Assembly: GCA_023935145.1 (NCBI GenBank) | Contig: CM043699.1 | Coordinates: forward strand, 70,713,638-70,777,637 | From: Bretschneidera sinensis | Lineage: Eukaryota > Streptophyta > Magnoliopsida > Brassicales > Akaniaceae | Reading direction: 5' to 3' | Length of the DNA: 64,000 nucleotides | In this document: piece after piece, positions 1-12,179 of the stretch | Layout: every line of letters begins with the position of its first letter | Numbering within the stretch: the first letter of the stretch is position 1 | Notes under the pieces: generated by a model | The model's input: the letters and a program-made list of their open reading frames with translations, nothing else | Database searches by the model: none | Told to the model about the DNA's origin: nothing | Made by a program: the position numbers and the translations under genes

Positions 1-717
1 GGAGAAGATTATGCTTTTCCGGCAAGTGTTACAGGGGACTAGCGGATTGAGATGAAGAAGATGGCTTATAGCACCATTATTTTGCACATGTCGGATAGTG
101 TCACAAGGGAGTGTTGAGACTTGGAAGATTCGGCTGTCATATGGAAGAAACTAGATGAGTTGTTTCTCACCAAAAATCTCCGTAACAAAATTTATCTTTT
201 TAAAGGAATCTTTGCTTTTAAAATTGATCGTAGTAAAGAGTTGCAAGATAATCTTGATGTCTTTAATAAGCTATTTCAAGATTTGAATAGCTGTAGCATT
301 ACATTTTCGGATGAACAATTGGTTGTTATTTTGTTAAATTATTTTCCTGATTGCTTTGATAATTTGATTAATACTATTGAGTATGGAAGGGATACTTTAA
401 CAAAGGAGATTTTGATCAATGCCATAAGGGCACATGACTTCAAAGCCAAGATGAAGGAGACATCAAGTGGAGATTGGCTGTTTATAAGAGGAAGACTAGC
501 AACTCGGAATGGCAGTAGCACTCATGGCAACTATCGAGAGAAATCAAGAGGTAGAGGGCAAAGCCATGGGAGAGCACATTCCAAATCAAGATTTAGAAAG
601 AGGTGCTTCTACTGTAACAAGGAAGGCCATTTCAGAAAAGGTTGCAAGAAGAAGATGTGGGATGAGAGAAGAAGCCACACCAACAATGGAGAGGCTTCGG
701 TTGCCAAGGGAGAATAG
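1..717 (+). pseudogene. Copia-A gag (5'-truncated by window edge)
   Basis: Gag of a Ty1/copia retrotransposon, which would form the cytoplasmic virus-like particle. The window opens about 45 codons into the gene, judged against Copia-C. A UBN2-type Gag core is followed by a basic RG-rich linker and a complete CCHC zinc knuckle (C-X2-C-X4-H-X4-C, about 604-648). The frame is broken by TGA at 118-120 and TAG at 715-717. The latter is CAG in Copia-C, so it looks like a C-to-T change. The linker holds one copy of the HGNYR...SHGR unit that is repeated in Copia-C and Copia-D. Pol follows in another frame. Family assignment is firm; the gene is dead. Confidence 0.9.
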
Positions 718-751
718 CAAGATGATGTTCTTGTTGTGTGCTCAAATGTGA

Positions 752-2135
752 GCAGGAGGTAAGGCAGCGAAAAAGTGGATTCTGGATTCTGGGTGCACTT
801 ATCACATGTGCCCTCACAAGAAATGGTTCAAAAATTTCAAGGAGATCAATGATGGAAGGGTCTTCTTGAGGAATGAAAATTCTTGCCAAGTGAGAGGGAT
901 TAAAGACATCCAATTGTGGATGTTTGATGGAGTTATAAGGCTGCTGCGAAATGTGAGATATCTTCCAGATTTGAAGAGAAATTTGATCTTATTGAGGCAA
1001 CTGGAATCCATGGGGTATACATGCAAAGTAGAGGGAGGAAAGATCAAGGTGGCCAAGGGATCTTTGGTAGTGATCAAGGCAGCAAGAAACGATGGACTCT
1101 ATGAGATGATTGGAGAGACAAAAATCAATGATCAAGCAGCAAGCTTGATGGCTGAGATGGATAAGGCAGCCCTTTGGCACACTCTCTTGGGACATATGAG
1201 CGAAAAGGGCCTGCAAATTCTTAGCAAGGATGGTCTACTTGGTGGTGACAAAGTAGAGAAACTGGATTTCTGTGAGAGTTACATTCTTTGGAAGCAACAC
1301 CGGGTCAGCTTCAACACCAAAGTGCACAAGTCTAAGGGGATTCTTGACTACATCCATTCGGACCTTTGGGGACCAGCAAGAACACCAACACAGGGAGGTA
1401 ACTTTTACTTTCTATCTTTAATTGATGATTATTCAAGAAGAGTGCAGGTTTATTTGCTTAGAAATAAATTATATGCCTTGGATAAATTTGTTGTGTGGAA
1501 GAAGTTGGTGGAAACTCAAACTGGTAAGGGTAGTTAAGGCTTTACGAACCAATAATGGCTTAGAATTTTGCAATAAGGATTTTGATAAATTTTGTGAATT
1601 AAATGGAATTCTAAGACATAGAACAGTTGTAAAAACACCTCAGCAAAATGGAGTTGCTGAGAGGATGAATAGAACCCTTATGGAAAAGGTTAGGTGCATG
1701 TTAATAGGATCCGGTTTACCAAAATATTTTTGGGGAGAAGCTGTGGCTACAGCTGCATACTTGGTAAATAGATCACCCTCTAGAGCTTTAGAGCTCAAGA
1801 CTCCCATGGAGATGTGTAGTGGAAAACCTCTTGAATTAAGCAACCTTAGGACTTTTGGGTGTGCTGCATATGCCCATCAAAAGGAGGATAAACTTTTCCC
1901 AAGATCTAAAAAATGTGTATTTCTAGGATATGGTGATGGGGTTAAGGGATATAGGTTGTGGTCCTTAGAAAAGAAAGGCATGAAACTCATTATAAGTAGG
2001 GATGTTATTTTTTATGAATTGTTATGTCCCTACTTGGAGAAAACTAACCCTGCAGGGGCTAGTGAGCAAACCAATCCAGAAGTTGTGGAGCATCGCATCA
2101 AGGAGAGTTCGGTTCAGGTAGAGCAAGGAAGGTAA
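752..2135 (+). pseudogene. Copia-A protease and integrase region
   Basis: Aspartic protease and integrase part of the copia polyprotein. The protease active-site triad DSG is at 785-793 in WILDSGCTYHM. The pre-integrase zinc finger follows (WHTLLGHMS, then FCESY), but its second Cys is Tyr where Copia-C has CESC. In the integrase core the first Asp is present (HSDLWGP, about 1360). The second is Asn (RTNNGLEF, about 1550) where Copia-C keeps RTDNGLE. The Glu in NGVAERMNR is retained. A frameshift near 1535 splits the integrase, and the downstream part ends at TAA 2133 (CAA in related copies). It would cut the polyprotein and insert cDNA, but is clearly inactive. Confidence 0.9.
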
Positions 2136-2335
2136 ACGGGTTCAGACCAGGTAGAGCCCTTGATTAAAGGCCATGGTCAAGAAACTCAAGAAGAGGTTGA
2201 TGCAGCAAGTTATAATGACTACCGGATCACAAGGGACCGAGAAGGAGGGTGGTTAGACCACCTTTGAGATATGGGTTTGCGGATGCTAATGTAGCATCTC
2301 CTTGGATAGAATGAGAGGTTGAACCAGAAACTTAC

Positions 2336-3919
2336 ATGGATTCCATGGAGTGTAAGGATTCGTCAAAGTGGCAACTGGCTATGGAGGAAGAAATGGATTC
2401 TTTGATGAAGAACAACTCTTGGGAATTGGTGCCCAAACCTGAAAAACAGAGAGTTGTGGATTGTAGATGGCTCTACAAGATCAAAGAAGGGAATACTCTA
2501 GGGGATGAAGTCTGGTATAAAGCTAGGCTGGTGGCGAAGAGGTTCACACAAAAAGAAGACATAGATTTCACCGAAATCTTCTCACTGGTTGTGAAGTACA
2601 AGACGATACAGATAGTGTTAGCATTGGTGGTCCAATTTGATTGGGAAATCGAGCAAATGGATGTGAAGACAGCATTCATACATGGAGAGCTCAATGAGAC
2701 CATTTTCATGAGGCAACCCGAAGGCTATGAGGAAGGAAGGTAGGGAGGGTTGGTGTGCAAATTGAAGAAATCTCTCTATGGCCTAAAGCATTTACCTCGG
2801 CAATGGAATAAGAGGTTTGATTCCTTTGTAATCAGCTTGGGTTTCATGAGGAGCTACTATGATTCATGCTTGTATTATAAGGGGCAGAAGGTTGAGGAAG
2901 TGGTGATCATCCTCATCTATGTTGATGACATGTTGCTGGTTGGGAGCAGAATGGAGAGGATAAGGAAATTGAAGGCTCAACTCAGTAAGGAGTTTGAGAT
3001 GAAGGATCTTGGCCATGCACAGAAGATCCTTGGGATGTGTATCATCTGGGAAAGGGAGAGAAACAGATTGAAGATCTCTCAAACCTCTTATATAGAGAAG
3101 ATGGTATCTAAATTCTCTATGGAAGATAGCAAACCAGTGAAGGTTCCTCTTGCTGGTCATTTCAAGTTCTCCAGTAATCAATGTCCGAGATTGGAGGTGG
3201 AGAAGAAGGAAATGGAAAAAGTCCCTTATTTTAGTGTTGTTGGTTCTGTTATGTTCACCATTGTAAGCACTAGACCTGATGTTGCTCATGCAATAAGTGT
3301 TCTCAGCAGGTTTATTAGTAATCCCAGAAACGAGCATTGGCTTGGGATGAAGTGGTTACTGAGCTACTTGAAAGGAAGCCCAGAAGTAGGGCTGATTTAT
3401 GAGAAGAGGGGTAAGTCCATCTGCCTTGAGGGTTTTGCGGATTCCGACTATGGAGCAGACCAGGATAAAAGGAGATCGATTACCTCCTACTTCTTCAACT
3501 TAAACGGATGTTGTGTAAGTTGGAAGGCTCAGTCGCAGCCAGTGGTAGCACTCTCAACAACCAAGGCTAAGTATATAGCGACTACAGAGGCCATTAAGGA
3601 GGCTATGTGGTGTAAAGAGTTGCTTAAAGAGTTTAAGGTACTGGAAGAGTAGGTTGTGGTGTTTTCGGATAGTCAAAGTGTATTGCACTAGTGTAAGAAT
3701 CCGGTGTTCCATGAGAGGACAAAGCACATGGATGTTCGGTATCATTTCATTCGGGAAAATGTTACTAAAGGATGCATCCATGTGGATAAGGTAGCCATGG
3801 AAGAAAATCCTGCGGATTTAGGTACTAAAATCCTACCTCTAAGTAAGTTCAATCATTGCCTTGGACTACTTAGGATTGGAGTTGGTGAATTGATGACTCA
3901 AGATAAGTTTCGATCCTGA
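2336..3919 (+). pseudogene. Copia-A reverse transcriptase and RNase H
   Basis: RVT_2-type reverse transcriptase followed by a Ty1/copia RNase H, in one frame with three internal stops (TAG at 2741, 3650 and 3689). RT motif A (QMDVKTAFIHGEL) and the catalytic YVDD (about 2921) are intact. The RNase H part has FADSDYGAD and the SDSQ segment. The C-terminal ADLGTK motif, typical of copia ends, lies near 3817. The 3650 stop is CAG in Copia-B and Copia-D. This is the most complete RT of its family in the window. It is therefore the yardstick for the deletions in Copia-C and Copia-D: 2597-2890 in RT and 3371-3523 in RNase H are absent there. Confidence 0.92.
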
Positions 3920-3969
3920 AGCTCTCTGCACAATGGTTCGGGTTTAAAAACTTAGACAAAGATAGAGAT

Positions 3970-4954
3970 TTTTGGTATTTGTCTAAGGTTTAAACGTGTC
4001 TCAACATGGTTCAAAGATGGTTAAAGTCTAAACCAAGGTTGGAAGATGAAAATACAGCATGTTAAAGGAGTGCACACATGTGTGTGCATCCATTTGGGTG
4101 TGCACAAACAACAAAGCAAAGTAGTGTGCACTGCTATGTGAAGGGCAGTATTAGTGTGTGCCTCACCACCCCTTCAGCAGTGCCTCACCAGCCAGCAAGG
4201 ATGTAGTTTGAAGAAGGGCAGCACCGCACCGCCCCTCCACCAGCACAGTACTGCCCAGAATGTGGTGCAAAGGAGCTTTCCCTAGCGCCTCACTGCCCCC
4301 TATTCAGTGCCTAGGCGCTAGGCACACTGAAGCACACATGGACAGCTTGTTTAATCCTCCTCTTAGGTGTGTGGATGCAAGGTTAAAATGTACAGCACCA
4401 CTTAAGATTGTTGGAGGGCCATGGTTAAGTGGTCATCAAGTTCTAAGGGTGGAGATTGACTCTCAAGATTGGACAAGAAGTTGGTGCACTATATAAAGGG
4501 TCACCTAGCTTCATTCTAAACAATATTGTTGAGACATTCTTTGAGATCAATTGTAAAGTGTGACAAGACACAATATAAGAGAGAATTGTGTGAGAGTGCA
4601 AACACACAAAACACAAGAGGGACTCATTGTAGAGAGGCTGGTTGTAAAGAAGAGAGAGTAGTATAAATAGAGAGCATTGTAATAGTTCTTATCATCTTCT
4701 TTCTTCTCTTCTTGGTTTCTTCAGAAGCTTGAGCTTCTTGAAGAGGGTTGATGTAATTATAAAGAACCATTGATTTAGTGCAGAGAGTTCAGAGGAACTC
4801 ACTGGGACGTAGGCTATTGTCGAACCTCAATAACAAATCGCTTGTCTTCTTTTCTTTCTTGCTTTTGATTGCTGTATTTCTTTCTATAAGTCATTCTAGA
4901 CTTGGGTGTTTGGAAGATCACCACCTGGGCATCTTATCAAGGTGATTTCCAACA
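3970..4954 (+). repeat. Copia-A 3' LTR
   Basis: Long terminal repeat of about 985 bp. It starts TTTTGG (TGTTGG in sister copies), just after the purine-rich AAAGATAGAGAT tract, and ends TTTCCAACA. It matches the LTRs of M, B, C and D throughout. A TATA box (CTATATAAAGGG) lies near 4489. Upstream of it is a segment of GTGCACAC-like and GCACTGCC-like short repeats. The 5' LTR is outside the window. Confidence 0.88.
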
Positions 4955-6076
4955 CTAAGTAAGTTCAATCATTGCCTTGCACTACTTAGGATTGGAGTCG
5001 GTTGATATGATGACTCAAGATGAGTTTGGATCTTGAAGTTCTCTGTACAATGGTTCAGGTTTAAATGCTTAGACAAAGGTAGAGATTGTTGGTATTTTTT
5101 TAAGGTTTAAACTTGGTTAAATTTTAAACAAGAGATGGAAGAATGAATTACAGCATGTTAAAGGAGTGCACATAAGTGTGGCGCACTTTGGGTGTGTGCA
5201 CACGTCTCCTTTCAGCAAGACAAAGAAGTGTGCACAGCTTTGAAGGGTCCAACATCAGTGTGCGCTGTAGCTCTGCTCCTCCTAGGCCATAGCACCCAGC
5301 ATGTAAGGATGCTGGAGGAAGGCTAAGGCCACGGCGACCCCTACCCAAGGCCGCGGTGCCCAAAAAGTGGTGAAAAATGTTTTGCCCAAGGCCGCAGCAC
5401 GCCCTATTGGAGGCCTAGGCGCTAGGCACACTGATGCATACATGATTAACTTGATTCAACCCTTTGTTAAGTGCATGGGTGCATGTCCAAAATGCACAGC
5501 ATCACTTAGTATTGATGGAAGGCCATAGTTGGTTGGTCATCAAGATCTAAGGGTGGAGAATGACACTCAAGATTGATTAAGAAATAGGTGCACTATATAA
5601 AGTGTCACCTAGCTTCATTCTTAACAAGAATTAATTGAGAGATTACAAGAGACACATTGTGATACACAAGTGATCATCAAGAGATACAAGAGAGAATTGT
5701 GTGAGAGTGCAAAGACACAAAACACAAGAGGGACTCATTGTAGTGAGGCTGGTTGTAAAGAAAGAGTAGCATAGATTTGATAGAGAGCTTTTGTAATAGT
5801 TCTTATCATCTTCTTTCTTCTTTTATTGGTTTCTTCAAGAACTTGAGCTTCTTGGAGAGGGTTGCTGTGATTGTAAAAGAACCATTGATTTAGTGCAGAG
5901 AGTTCAGAGGAACTCACGGGGACGTAGGCTATTGCCGAACCTCGATAACTAATTGCTTGTCTTCTTTCTTTCTTTGATTTCTGTTCCTGTTTTCGATTCC
6001 TATTCTTTACAAGTCATTCTAGACTTGGATGTTTGGAAGATCACCACCTGGGCATCTTGTCAAGGTGATTTCCAAC
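4955..6076 (+). mobile_element. Copia-M: 3' internal tail plus 3' LTR
   Basis: Directly after the Copia-A LTR comes 132 bp (4955-5086) matching the end of a copia internal region (compare 3836-3969), including the polypurine tract. A second LTR follows (5087-6076, TGTTGG start, TATA near 5595). The simplest reading is that Copia-A inserted into an older element of its own family, M, a few codons before M's 3' end. M itself sits in the gag of gypsy E. An autointegration product or an internally deleted tandem element are alternatives. The left half of M lies outside the window. Confidence 0.75.
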
Positions 6077-6335
6077 GGTGAACATAAGGGTTTTCGAATT
6101 CTAAACTGTGGAAGGTGGGTATCAATGCTATCATGCCCGGCTTGAAATCTGTATATGGTGTGTTTAGTGGAAACATGATGCATGATGGTGTAGATGTGCG
6201 TGTGGGATGAAGGTAGTCATTTAGGGTCCTAACAGGGTCATCTCTGTGATTGCTCATGGTGTTAGAGCTTGTGTTTGAACCCGTTTCACTCCTAATGTAA
6301 TTCGGTGGGTATTCTAACTGAAGGATTCTAACCAA
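6077..6335 (-). pseudogene. Gypsy-E gag fragment
   Basis: Start of an Athila-type Gag on the minus strand. It contains RTLNDYLHPTRTSTPSC, a hydrophobic proline-rich stretch, and FHSLEFENPYVH, which matches the N-terminal Gag module also seen in Gypsy-B (FHGLDLENPYSH near 17000). The reading stops at 6077, where the Copia-M LTR begins. The rest of gag should therefore lie left of the copia insertion, outside the window. The fragment is open for about 80 codons, but its true start is not clear. Confidence 0.7.
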
Positions 6336-8154
6336 TCATCCATGTTCGTCTTTATCTCAATGCATATACCACCAACACTCTTCTTTTTTATTTTTTTTAT
6401 TTTATTTATCTTTTTAATTATTAATTAATTAAATTTTTTTTGAATAAATGAAAATTGAAAAAAAAACTAAAGCTAGAATTAAAAAGAAACTAAAATAAGG
6501 AGTTCAGAAAGATAGTACTCGAAAACCTCTTTGTAGATTGACACTCTCACCGGCAACGACGCCAAAATTTGAAGTATACCCAAACAGTACTATGCGGTAG
6601 CAATAGTATAGAATGGGGTGTTGATCCCATGAAAAGAACGTTCTACAATCAAAGTCTCGAGCAAAAAATAATGGAAACAAAATTAAAAATTAATATTAAG
6701 AAAATGTTGAGAATTAAACGATACAATTGAATTAAGTGAAAGAAAATCAATAATGAGTAGCACAAGGGTCCAGGAATCCCTCCTAAATTTTACAGCTTCA
6801 ACTTGTATCAATTCAATAACTCAACTATGTATTTTACATCCCAAATACGTAATCGAAAAATAATAGTGAAAGCACCAAAAATATTCTTTTGTAAATTATT
6901 ATGAGAAATCTCCTTCTTGTTTTTACAAGTAATTCAACGGTCAATCAAATATGATATCCTAAATCGATGATATATCAAGAGACAATAATGTAGTAAAGGA
7001 CCAGCGTATATAATTAATATACTGAAATCAATTGCATCCAAAATTCCACACTTAAAAGAAGCATAACTGAACTTATATGGAGAAAAAGAACAACAATCAC
7101 CAGAGTTAAATAAAATCTAGGGAGAAGAAAATATAATTGTCTGTCACACAAAAACATCAACTTCAATATTAAATAAATGGAATAGCTCAAAATAATTATT
7201 CAATGTTAAAAACACAAATACTGAATTAAATGCAAGTCAAACCTGCTACGTCAAGGAGTTCCTCTCTTCGACTTAGTTGAAACTTAGCCTAGCCGATAAT
7301 ACATAATCATAATAGCTCTCTAGAAATTCAGTGTGTATCTCTTCAGCCCCCTCTTCAGCCCACTGTTATTTGAGTGTAAAATCCTATATATAGTTGTATG
7401 GAGGTGACTTTGTAGACAGAAAGTCGCCCTAGGGTTTCTGTTCAGGCCGTGTGCTTCTGCTGTTTTCCAGGCCCAGTTCTGCTGTTGTCCAGGCTGTGCG
7501 TTTGCTGCTGTCCAGGCCCAATTTCTAATGTCCAGAACTGGTCATGTTGTGCTGCTGTCCAGGCCGTGTAAATCCCCAAAAAAATTGGAATTTAATAACT
7601 CCTTCACTTCTGCCACGTTGAAATCACGCACAACCTGACCTTTGTTTACTAAAATTGCCATAACTTTCTCTAGAAAAATCATATTTGCGAGCTATAAAAT
7701 TCTCTAGAAAATAGACATTCGGATATTTCTAAGCATATATAGCTCATCTCTTGGTTCTTCCTGAATAAATACAGTTTAATCCTAAAAAATGACTGATCTC
7801 TACGCGCAATTCTGGTAATTTAGTGAAACTCCCTTGCACCCTTTGCTAGTGACAACATAACTTAGTAAAATGCTCATTTATTTTTAATTGTCTAGAAATG
7901 ATGGGTTTTGTCACACTCCTCTTGGGAAACTTGGTTTCCCTGCTCTAAACTGGTCTGGATATTGTGGATTCTTTCGAATATATTTTATATATTTTTTTTA
8001 AGGCTTCTTTGTTTTTTTAAATCTGCAAAACTCTCTAAAACACAGAATTCTCCAAAGGACCACACTTGTCAAGAAATTCAATGAATAACCAAAATTAATC
8101 TCAACAAATGCATATAATTAACTCTATCTGAAATACATTTTCATGCCCTAATCA
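6077..8154 (-). mobile_element. Gypsy-E: Athila-type element, 5' LTR, PBS and leader
   Basis: The 5' end of a minus-strand Ty3/gypsy element. The LTR spans 6570-8154 (1585 bp; reads TGATTAGGGC to ACTTCA on the minus strand), with a TATA box (CTATATATAG) near 7385. The primer-binding site at 6547-6564 matches the 3' end of plant tRNA-Asp with few mismatches, as in Athila/Tat elements. About 200 bp of AT-rich leader separates it from gag. Just upstream of the TATA box, 7441-7570 holds about six copies of a CTGTCCAGGCC-like word. E interrupts the integrase of F at 8154/8155; the expected duplicate of AGTCC lies outside the window. Confidence 0.82.
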
Positions 8155-8562
8155 AGTCCATCGTTACTCTTTCCCACGACCACTTTGGTATGGGAAGAGG
8201 TTGTAATAATCCTACTAGGTGTCTGTGGTCAGTCTTCACTTACTGACATACTAGACAACGAGACACATACTCCGCCACCTCTTTTATTCCCGACCACCAA
8301 AATTTTTGGATTAGTCCCTTATACTTCTTGTTTTTCATTGAGTTCATGGAATAAACAGTATCATTAGCTTCCTTAAGAATTTCTTTCCTTAATTCCAAAT
8401 CATTAGTACACAAGTTCGGCTTCCCATCATTAGCATGTCGTCTTCTCTCACCAAGAAATTTGTTTGTCTACCTTCTAAAACTTCCTTCGTTATTAACATT
8501 AATGCCTCATCTCTAATCTAAGCATCTAAGAGACAATCCACCATAGGTGATTTCACTATCAT
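8155..8562 (-). pseudogene. Gypsy-F integrase zinc-binding region
   Basis: Minus-strand fragment of a Ty3/gypsy integrase. It reads ILKEANDTVYSM, then KFWWSGIKEVAEYVSRC and LVCQ, the layout of the HHCC zinc-binding domain of chromovirus integrases. The first His positions have been lost. A stop directly follows CLVCQ. Its upstream partner (RNase H) resumes at 25604 beyond Copia-B; the core catalytic domain lies beyond E, outside the window. Confidence 0.72.
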
Positions 8563-9453
8563 TGTTAGGAAACCACCTTTGAGATGCCCAAGTGGTGATC
8601 TTCCAAACACCCAAGTCTAGAATAACTTGTAAAGATGAATAAAAAACAGAAACATAAATCAAAGAAAGGAAAAGACACAATAATTGTTATCGAGGTTTGG
8701 CAATAGCCTACGTCCCCGTGAGTTCCTCTGATCTCTCTGCACTAAATCAATGGTTCTTTACAAATACAGCAACCCTCTCCAAGAAACTCAAGTTCTTAAA
8801 GAACCAAAGAAGAGAATAAAGAAAGTGATCAGAACTATTATAAAGCCTTTTACCCAATCTATGCTACTCTCTCTTTACAACTAGCCTCTCTTTCGAGATC
8901 TATTCTAGTGCCTCTCCTGTGTTTTGTGTCTTTGCACTCTCACACTTGCACTTGAATTCTCTTGTATGATGATCACTTGTATGTCTTGTTTCACAATTGT
9001 GTTGAGATTGAAGCTAGGTGACCCTTTATATAGTGCACCGGTTCTTGACCAATCTTGAACATCAATATCCACCCTTAGATCTTAAGGACCAATCAACCAT
9101 AGCCCTTCATCAATTCTTAGTGATCTTGTGCATTTTAAACACACATCCACGCACCTCTCAACAGGCTGAAGAAACTAGTCTCAGTGTGCCTAGTGCCTTG
9201 GCCCAGAACAGGGCAGGTCGTGGTTCAAGCCAGGGCACACATGCATCACTCTCTGGATGTCGCGGCCCGGGGAAAGCTGAACCACTGTGCACACCTCCTC
9301 CAGGCTTCCTCCATGCTAGGCACCGCGGCCTGGGAAGGCTGGGTCGAAGCTTGACCTGATGCTGCACTCTTCTTAACTTGCTGTGCGCTGAGGCGCCAAG
9401 GTCTTATGAGGAACCTTTTCAAACCATGTTTAAACCTTAGACAAACACTAACA
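8563..9453 (-). repeat. Copia-B 3' LTR
   Basis: LTR of 891 bp, TGTTAGTG to CCTAACA on the minus strand. A TATA box lies near 9030 (TTTATATAGTGCACC in plus orientation). GCGGCC-containing, CpG-rich sequence lies upstream of it in element orientation (about 9200-9400). The purine-rich tract for plus-strand priming (AAGGTAGATATTG on the minus strand) abuts at 9454. Confidence 0.88.
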
Positions 9454-9651
9454 ATATCTACCTTTGTCTAAGCGATTAAACCTGAACCCATTATCCAGAG
9501 AACTCAGGATCTAAACTCATCTTGAGTCATCATATCAACCAACTCCAATCCTAAGTAGTCCAAGATAATGATTGAACTTACTTAGAGGTAGAACCTTGGT
9601 GCCTAAATTTGCAGGATTTTCCTCTGTGGCTACCTTGTCCACATGAATGCA

Positions 9652-10411
9652 TTATTCCATAACATTTTCCCAAATGAAATTATACCGAACATCCATGTGC
9701 TTTGTCCTCTCATGGAACACTGGATTCTTACACAAGTGCAACGCACTTTGGCTATCTGAATACACCACCACCTGCTCTTTCAGGACCTTCAACTCTTCCA
9801 ACAACCCTTTGCACCACATAGCCTCCTTAATAGCTTCCGTAGCAGCTATGTACTTAGCCTCGGTTGTTGAGAGTGCTTCCACCGGCTGCAACTGAGCCTT
9901 CCAACTTACACAACATCTGTTTAAGTTGAAGAAGTAAGAGGTAATCGATCTTCTTTTATCTCGGTCTGCTCCATAGTCCGAATCCGCATAATCCTCAAGA
10001 TAGATGGACTTACCCCTCTTCTCATAAACCAACCCCACATCTGGGCTTCCCTTCAAGTACCTCAGCAACTATTTCATCCCAAGCTAATGCTCCTTTCTGG
10101 GATTACTCATAAACCTACTAAGAACACTTATTGCATGAGCAATATCTAGTTTAGTGCTTACCATGGTGAACATAACTGAACCAACCGCACTAGAGTAAGG
10201 GACCTTTTCCATTTCCTTCTTCTCTGCCTCCCATCTCGGACATTGATCACTGGAGAACTTGAAATGACCAGCAAAAGGAACCTGCACTGGTTTGCTATCT
10301 TCCATAGAGAACTTAGATATCATCTTCTCTATGTAGAAAGTCTAAGAAATCTTCAATCTGTTTCTCTCCCTTCCCCGGATGATACACATCCCAAGGATCT
10401 TCTGTGCATGG
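9652..10411 (-). pseudogene. Copia-B RT (thumb) and RNase H
   Basis: C-terminal RT and RNase H of Copia-B. One open stretch (10323-10084) holds the FSMEDSKPVQVPFAGH segment and the SVLSRFMSNP motif. After a stop, a second (10068-9652) holds the YADSDYGADRDKRRS RNase H active-site region, the SDSQSALHL segment and FHERTKHMD. No premature stop interrupts the second stretch up to 9652. RT sequence upstream of 10411 is missing: Gypsy-B starts at 10412, and the next copia sequence at 21749 resumes about 420 bp further upstream in the gene. Confidence 0.88.
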
Positions 10412-11718
10412 TGATGAGTGAAAAATATTTCATATTTTGGCCCCTTAATTTACATTTGTTAGTTTAAGAATTCATTACTTTGAGTTGTTTTCGTTGTTTT
10501 TCAGGTTTACAGGCACCAAGAAAGGAGTTTCACTAAATTGCCAGAATTGCCCGTACAGATCAATCATCTTTGAAAATTAAACTGTATTGATGCAAGAATA
10601 ACCAGGAGATGAACCATATATGCTTAGAAAGATCCGGAAGTCTATTTTCTGGAGAATTTTATGGCTTGTAAAAAGGATTTTTCTAGAGAAAGTTATGGCA
10701 GTTTTAGTACACAAAGGTCAGGCTGTCTGGGCTATGCGGGATTTCAGCGTGAGTAGAAGTTTTGAAGGGCAAGTGAAGGTTTAAATCCCATATCCCACAT
10801 CGGTTGGAAACATATTTCTATATTCCACATCTCACATCGGATTGGAAACACATTGCACTCATGGTATTTACCTATATAAACACCATCTGACCTCATCATT
10901 CAGCGTACAATTCTTTGTGCCATTTGGTACAATTCCTGGGCCACTTTGGTGTTAACCGGTGGACGTCTGCTAGCGTTCTAGTGGATCCTGAAGGCTTTGC
11001 TACCACGAGGGGAAGCGCCACCCATCAGCGAGTGGAATTTCTCCCATGTAAAGTTATTTATTTCTTTTTATTTAGTTGTTTTAGTTTAATGTTTAGCACT
11101 TTTATTATGAATTGTAGTTTCATAGTTATGAGTGGCTAGAATCTTCAGCTAAGGTTGAAGATGAAGCCTTGCCGTTGTTTGATATAGTAGTTCATATTTG
11201 CTTATACAAATCTGACATTTTTTAGTATAAATGTTTTGTCAATTATTTGAGTTAATCTTGTGATTGATTGAGTTTAAATTGTTCTGTTGGATATTTCTTG
11301 TGTTTCATCTGATGGATACATCGAATTGTTTTCGATTAAATTGGATTTCCTTTATGATTTGTTAAGAGCGGATACATTGGATGCTTTTGGTTTAATTGGG
11401 ATATTCTTTGTTTTTTGTCTTATAGTTGGATTCATGGAATTTTTTGATAGGCTATCTTTAGAACATTGAGATATATGCTTAACTTTGGCGGGGTGGATTC
11501 AGAAACCTTAGTGTTTTTATTATTAGTTTTTAAAATCAATTTAGTTTAGCTTTTATTTTTCAACATATAATACAAAACTCAGAACTAGGTTAAGATAAGA
11601 TTAGTTTAGAAAAATTTATATTTTCACAACGCAATTCCCTGTGGATTCGACCTCGCACTTGCACAACACTATATTGCTAACGACTCCTGCGCTTGCGAGT
11701 AATTTAAAACTCACAACA
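10412..11718 (+). repeat. Gypsy-B 5' LTR
   Basis: About 1307 bp, TGATGAGTG to CTCACAACA, two bases before the PBS. The first 486 bp match 21263-21748 closely. A TATA box (CCTATATAAACACC) is near 10872. Immediately upstream are two copies of a CCCACATCGG...TTGGAAACA unit (about 10795-10855), also present in solo LTR J. The end contains the CCTGTGGATTCGACC motif shared with the LTRs of J and K. Confidence 0.88.
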
Positions 11719-11724
11719 AGTTTT

Positions 11725-11742
11725 TGGCGACGTTGCCGGGGA
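11725..11742 (+). other. Gypsy-B primer-binding site (tRNA-Asp type)
   Basis: TGGCGACGTTGCCGGGGA, complementary to the 3' end of plant tRNA-Asp (which ends CCCCGGCAACGGCGCCA) with one mismatch. It lies six bases after the LTR end. This is the primer type known for Athila/Tat gypsy elements. Confidence 0.85.
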
Positions 11743-11989
11743 GTTGTTTTGTTTGTGAAATTTTTGTCTGAATTAATTTTATTTTTTTACTAGTTAGTTA
11801 GCATTATTTTTTTGATTTTTCTGTTTGACAATTTGATTTTATTTGATTTGTTTCTATTTGTTTATAAATAAAATAAAATAAAATAAAAAATATTTATATA
11901 TTTTAAGTGTGTTTGCTGTTTGTGCATATATTTTATTTTTTTCTGTAGTTTCTGCTGATTAGGTTATTTTAGTGCTTTTTGTGTTTTAT

Positions 11990-12179
11990 ATGCTTGGTCG
12001 GAGATCCTCGAATTCCAATTTGACATATTTAGATCCCGACTTAGAAAGAACTCTTAGGAGGCAGAAGAGAGCATCAGTTGAAATGGGAGAAAATTTTAGG
12101 AATGCAAATCATCCTGAATATGTAGAGCAACCTAGAGCTTGGAACGTGGACTCCACCACATCCCTCAGGGATTTGTTCG
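11990..12179 (+). pseudogene. Gypsy-B gag, N-terminal part
   Basis: Starts ATG 11990 (MLGRRSS), then LDPDLERTLRRQKR, the usual opening of Athila-type Gag. It is interrupted at 12180 by the Copia-C LTR. The remainder resumes at 16892 in register once Copia-C and one copy of the target duplication are removed, so gag was still coherent here when Copia-C landed. Confidence 0.8.

Noticed and set aside
9018..9359. 113-codon ORF in a GC-rich stretch
   Set aside because: Within the Copia-B LTR; the matching LTR on the other side does not keep the frame.
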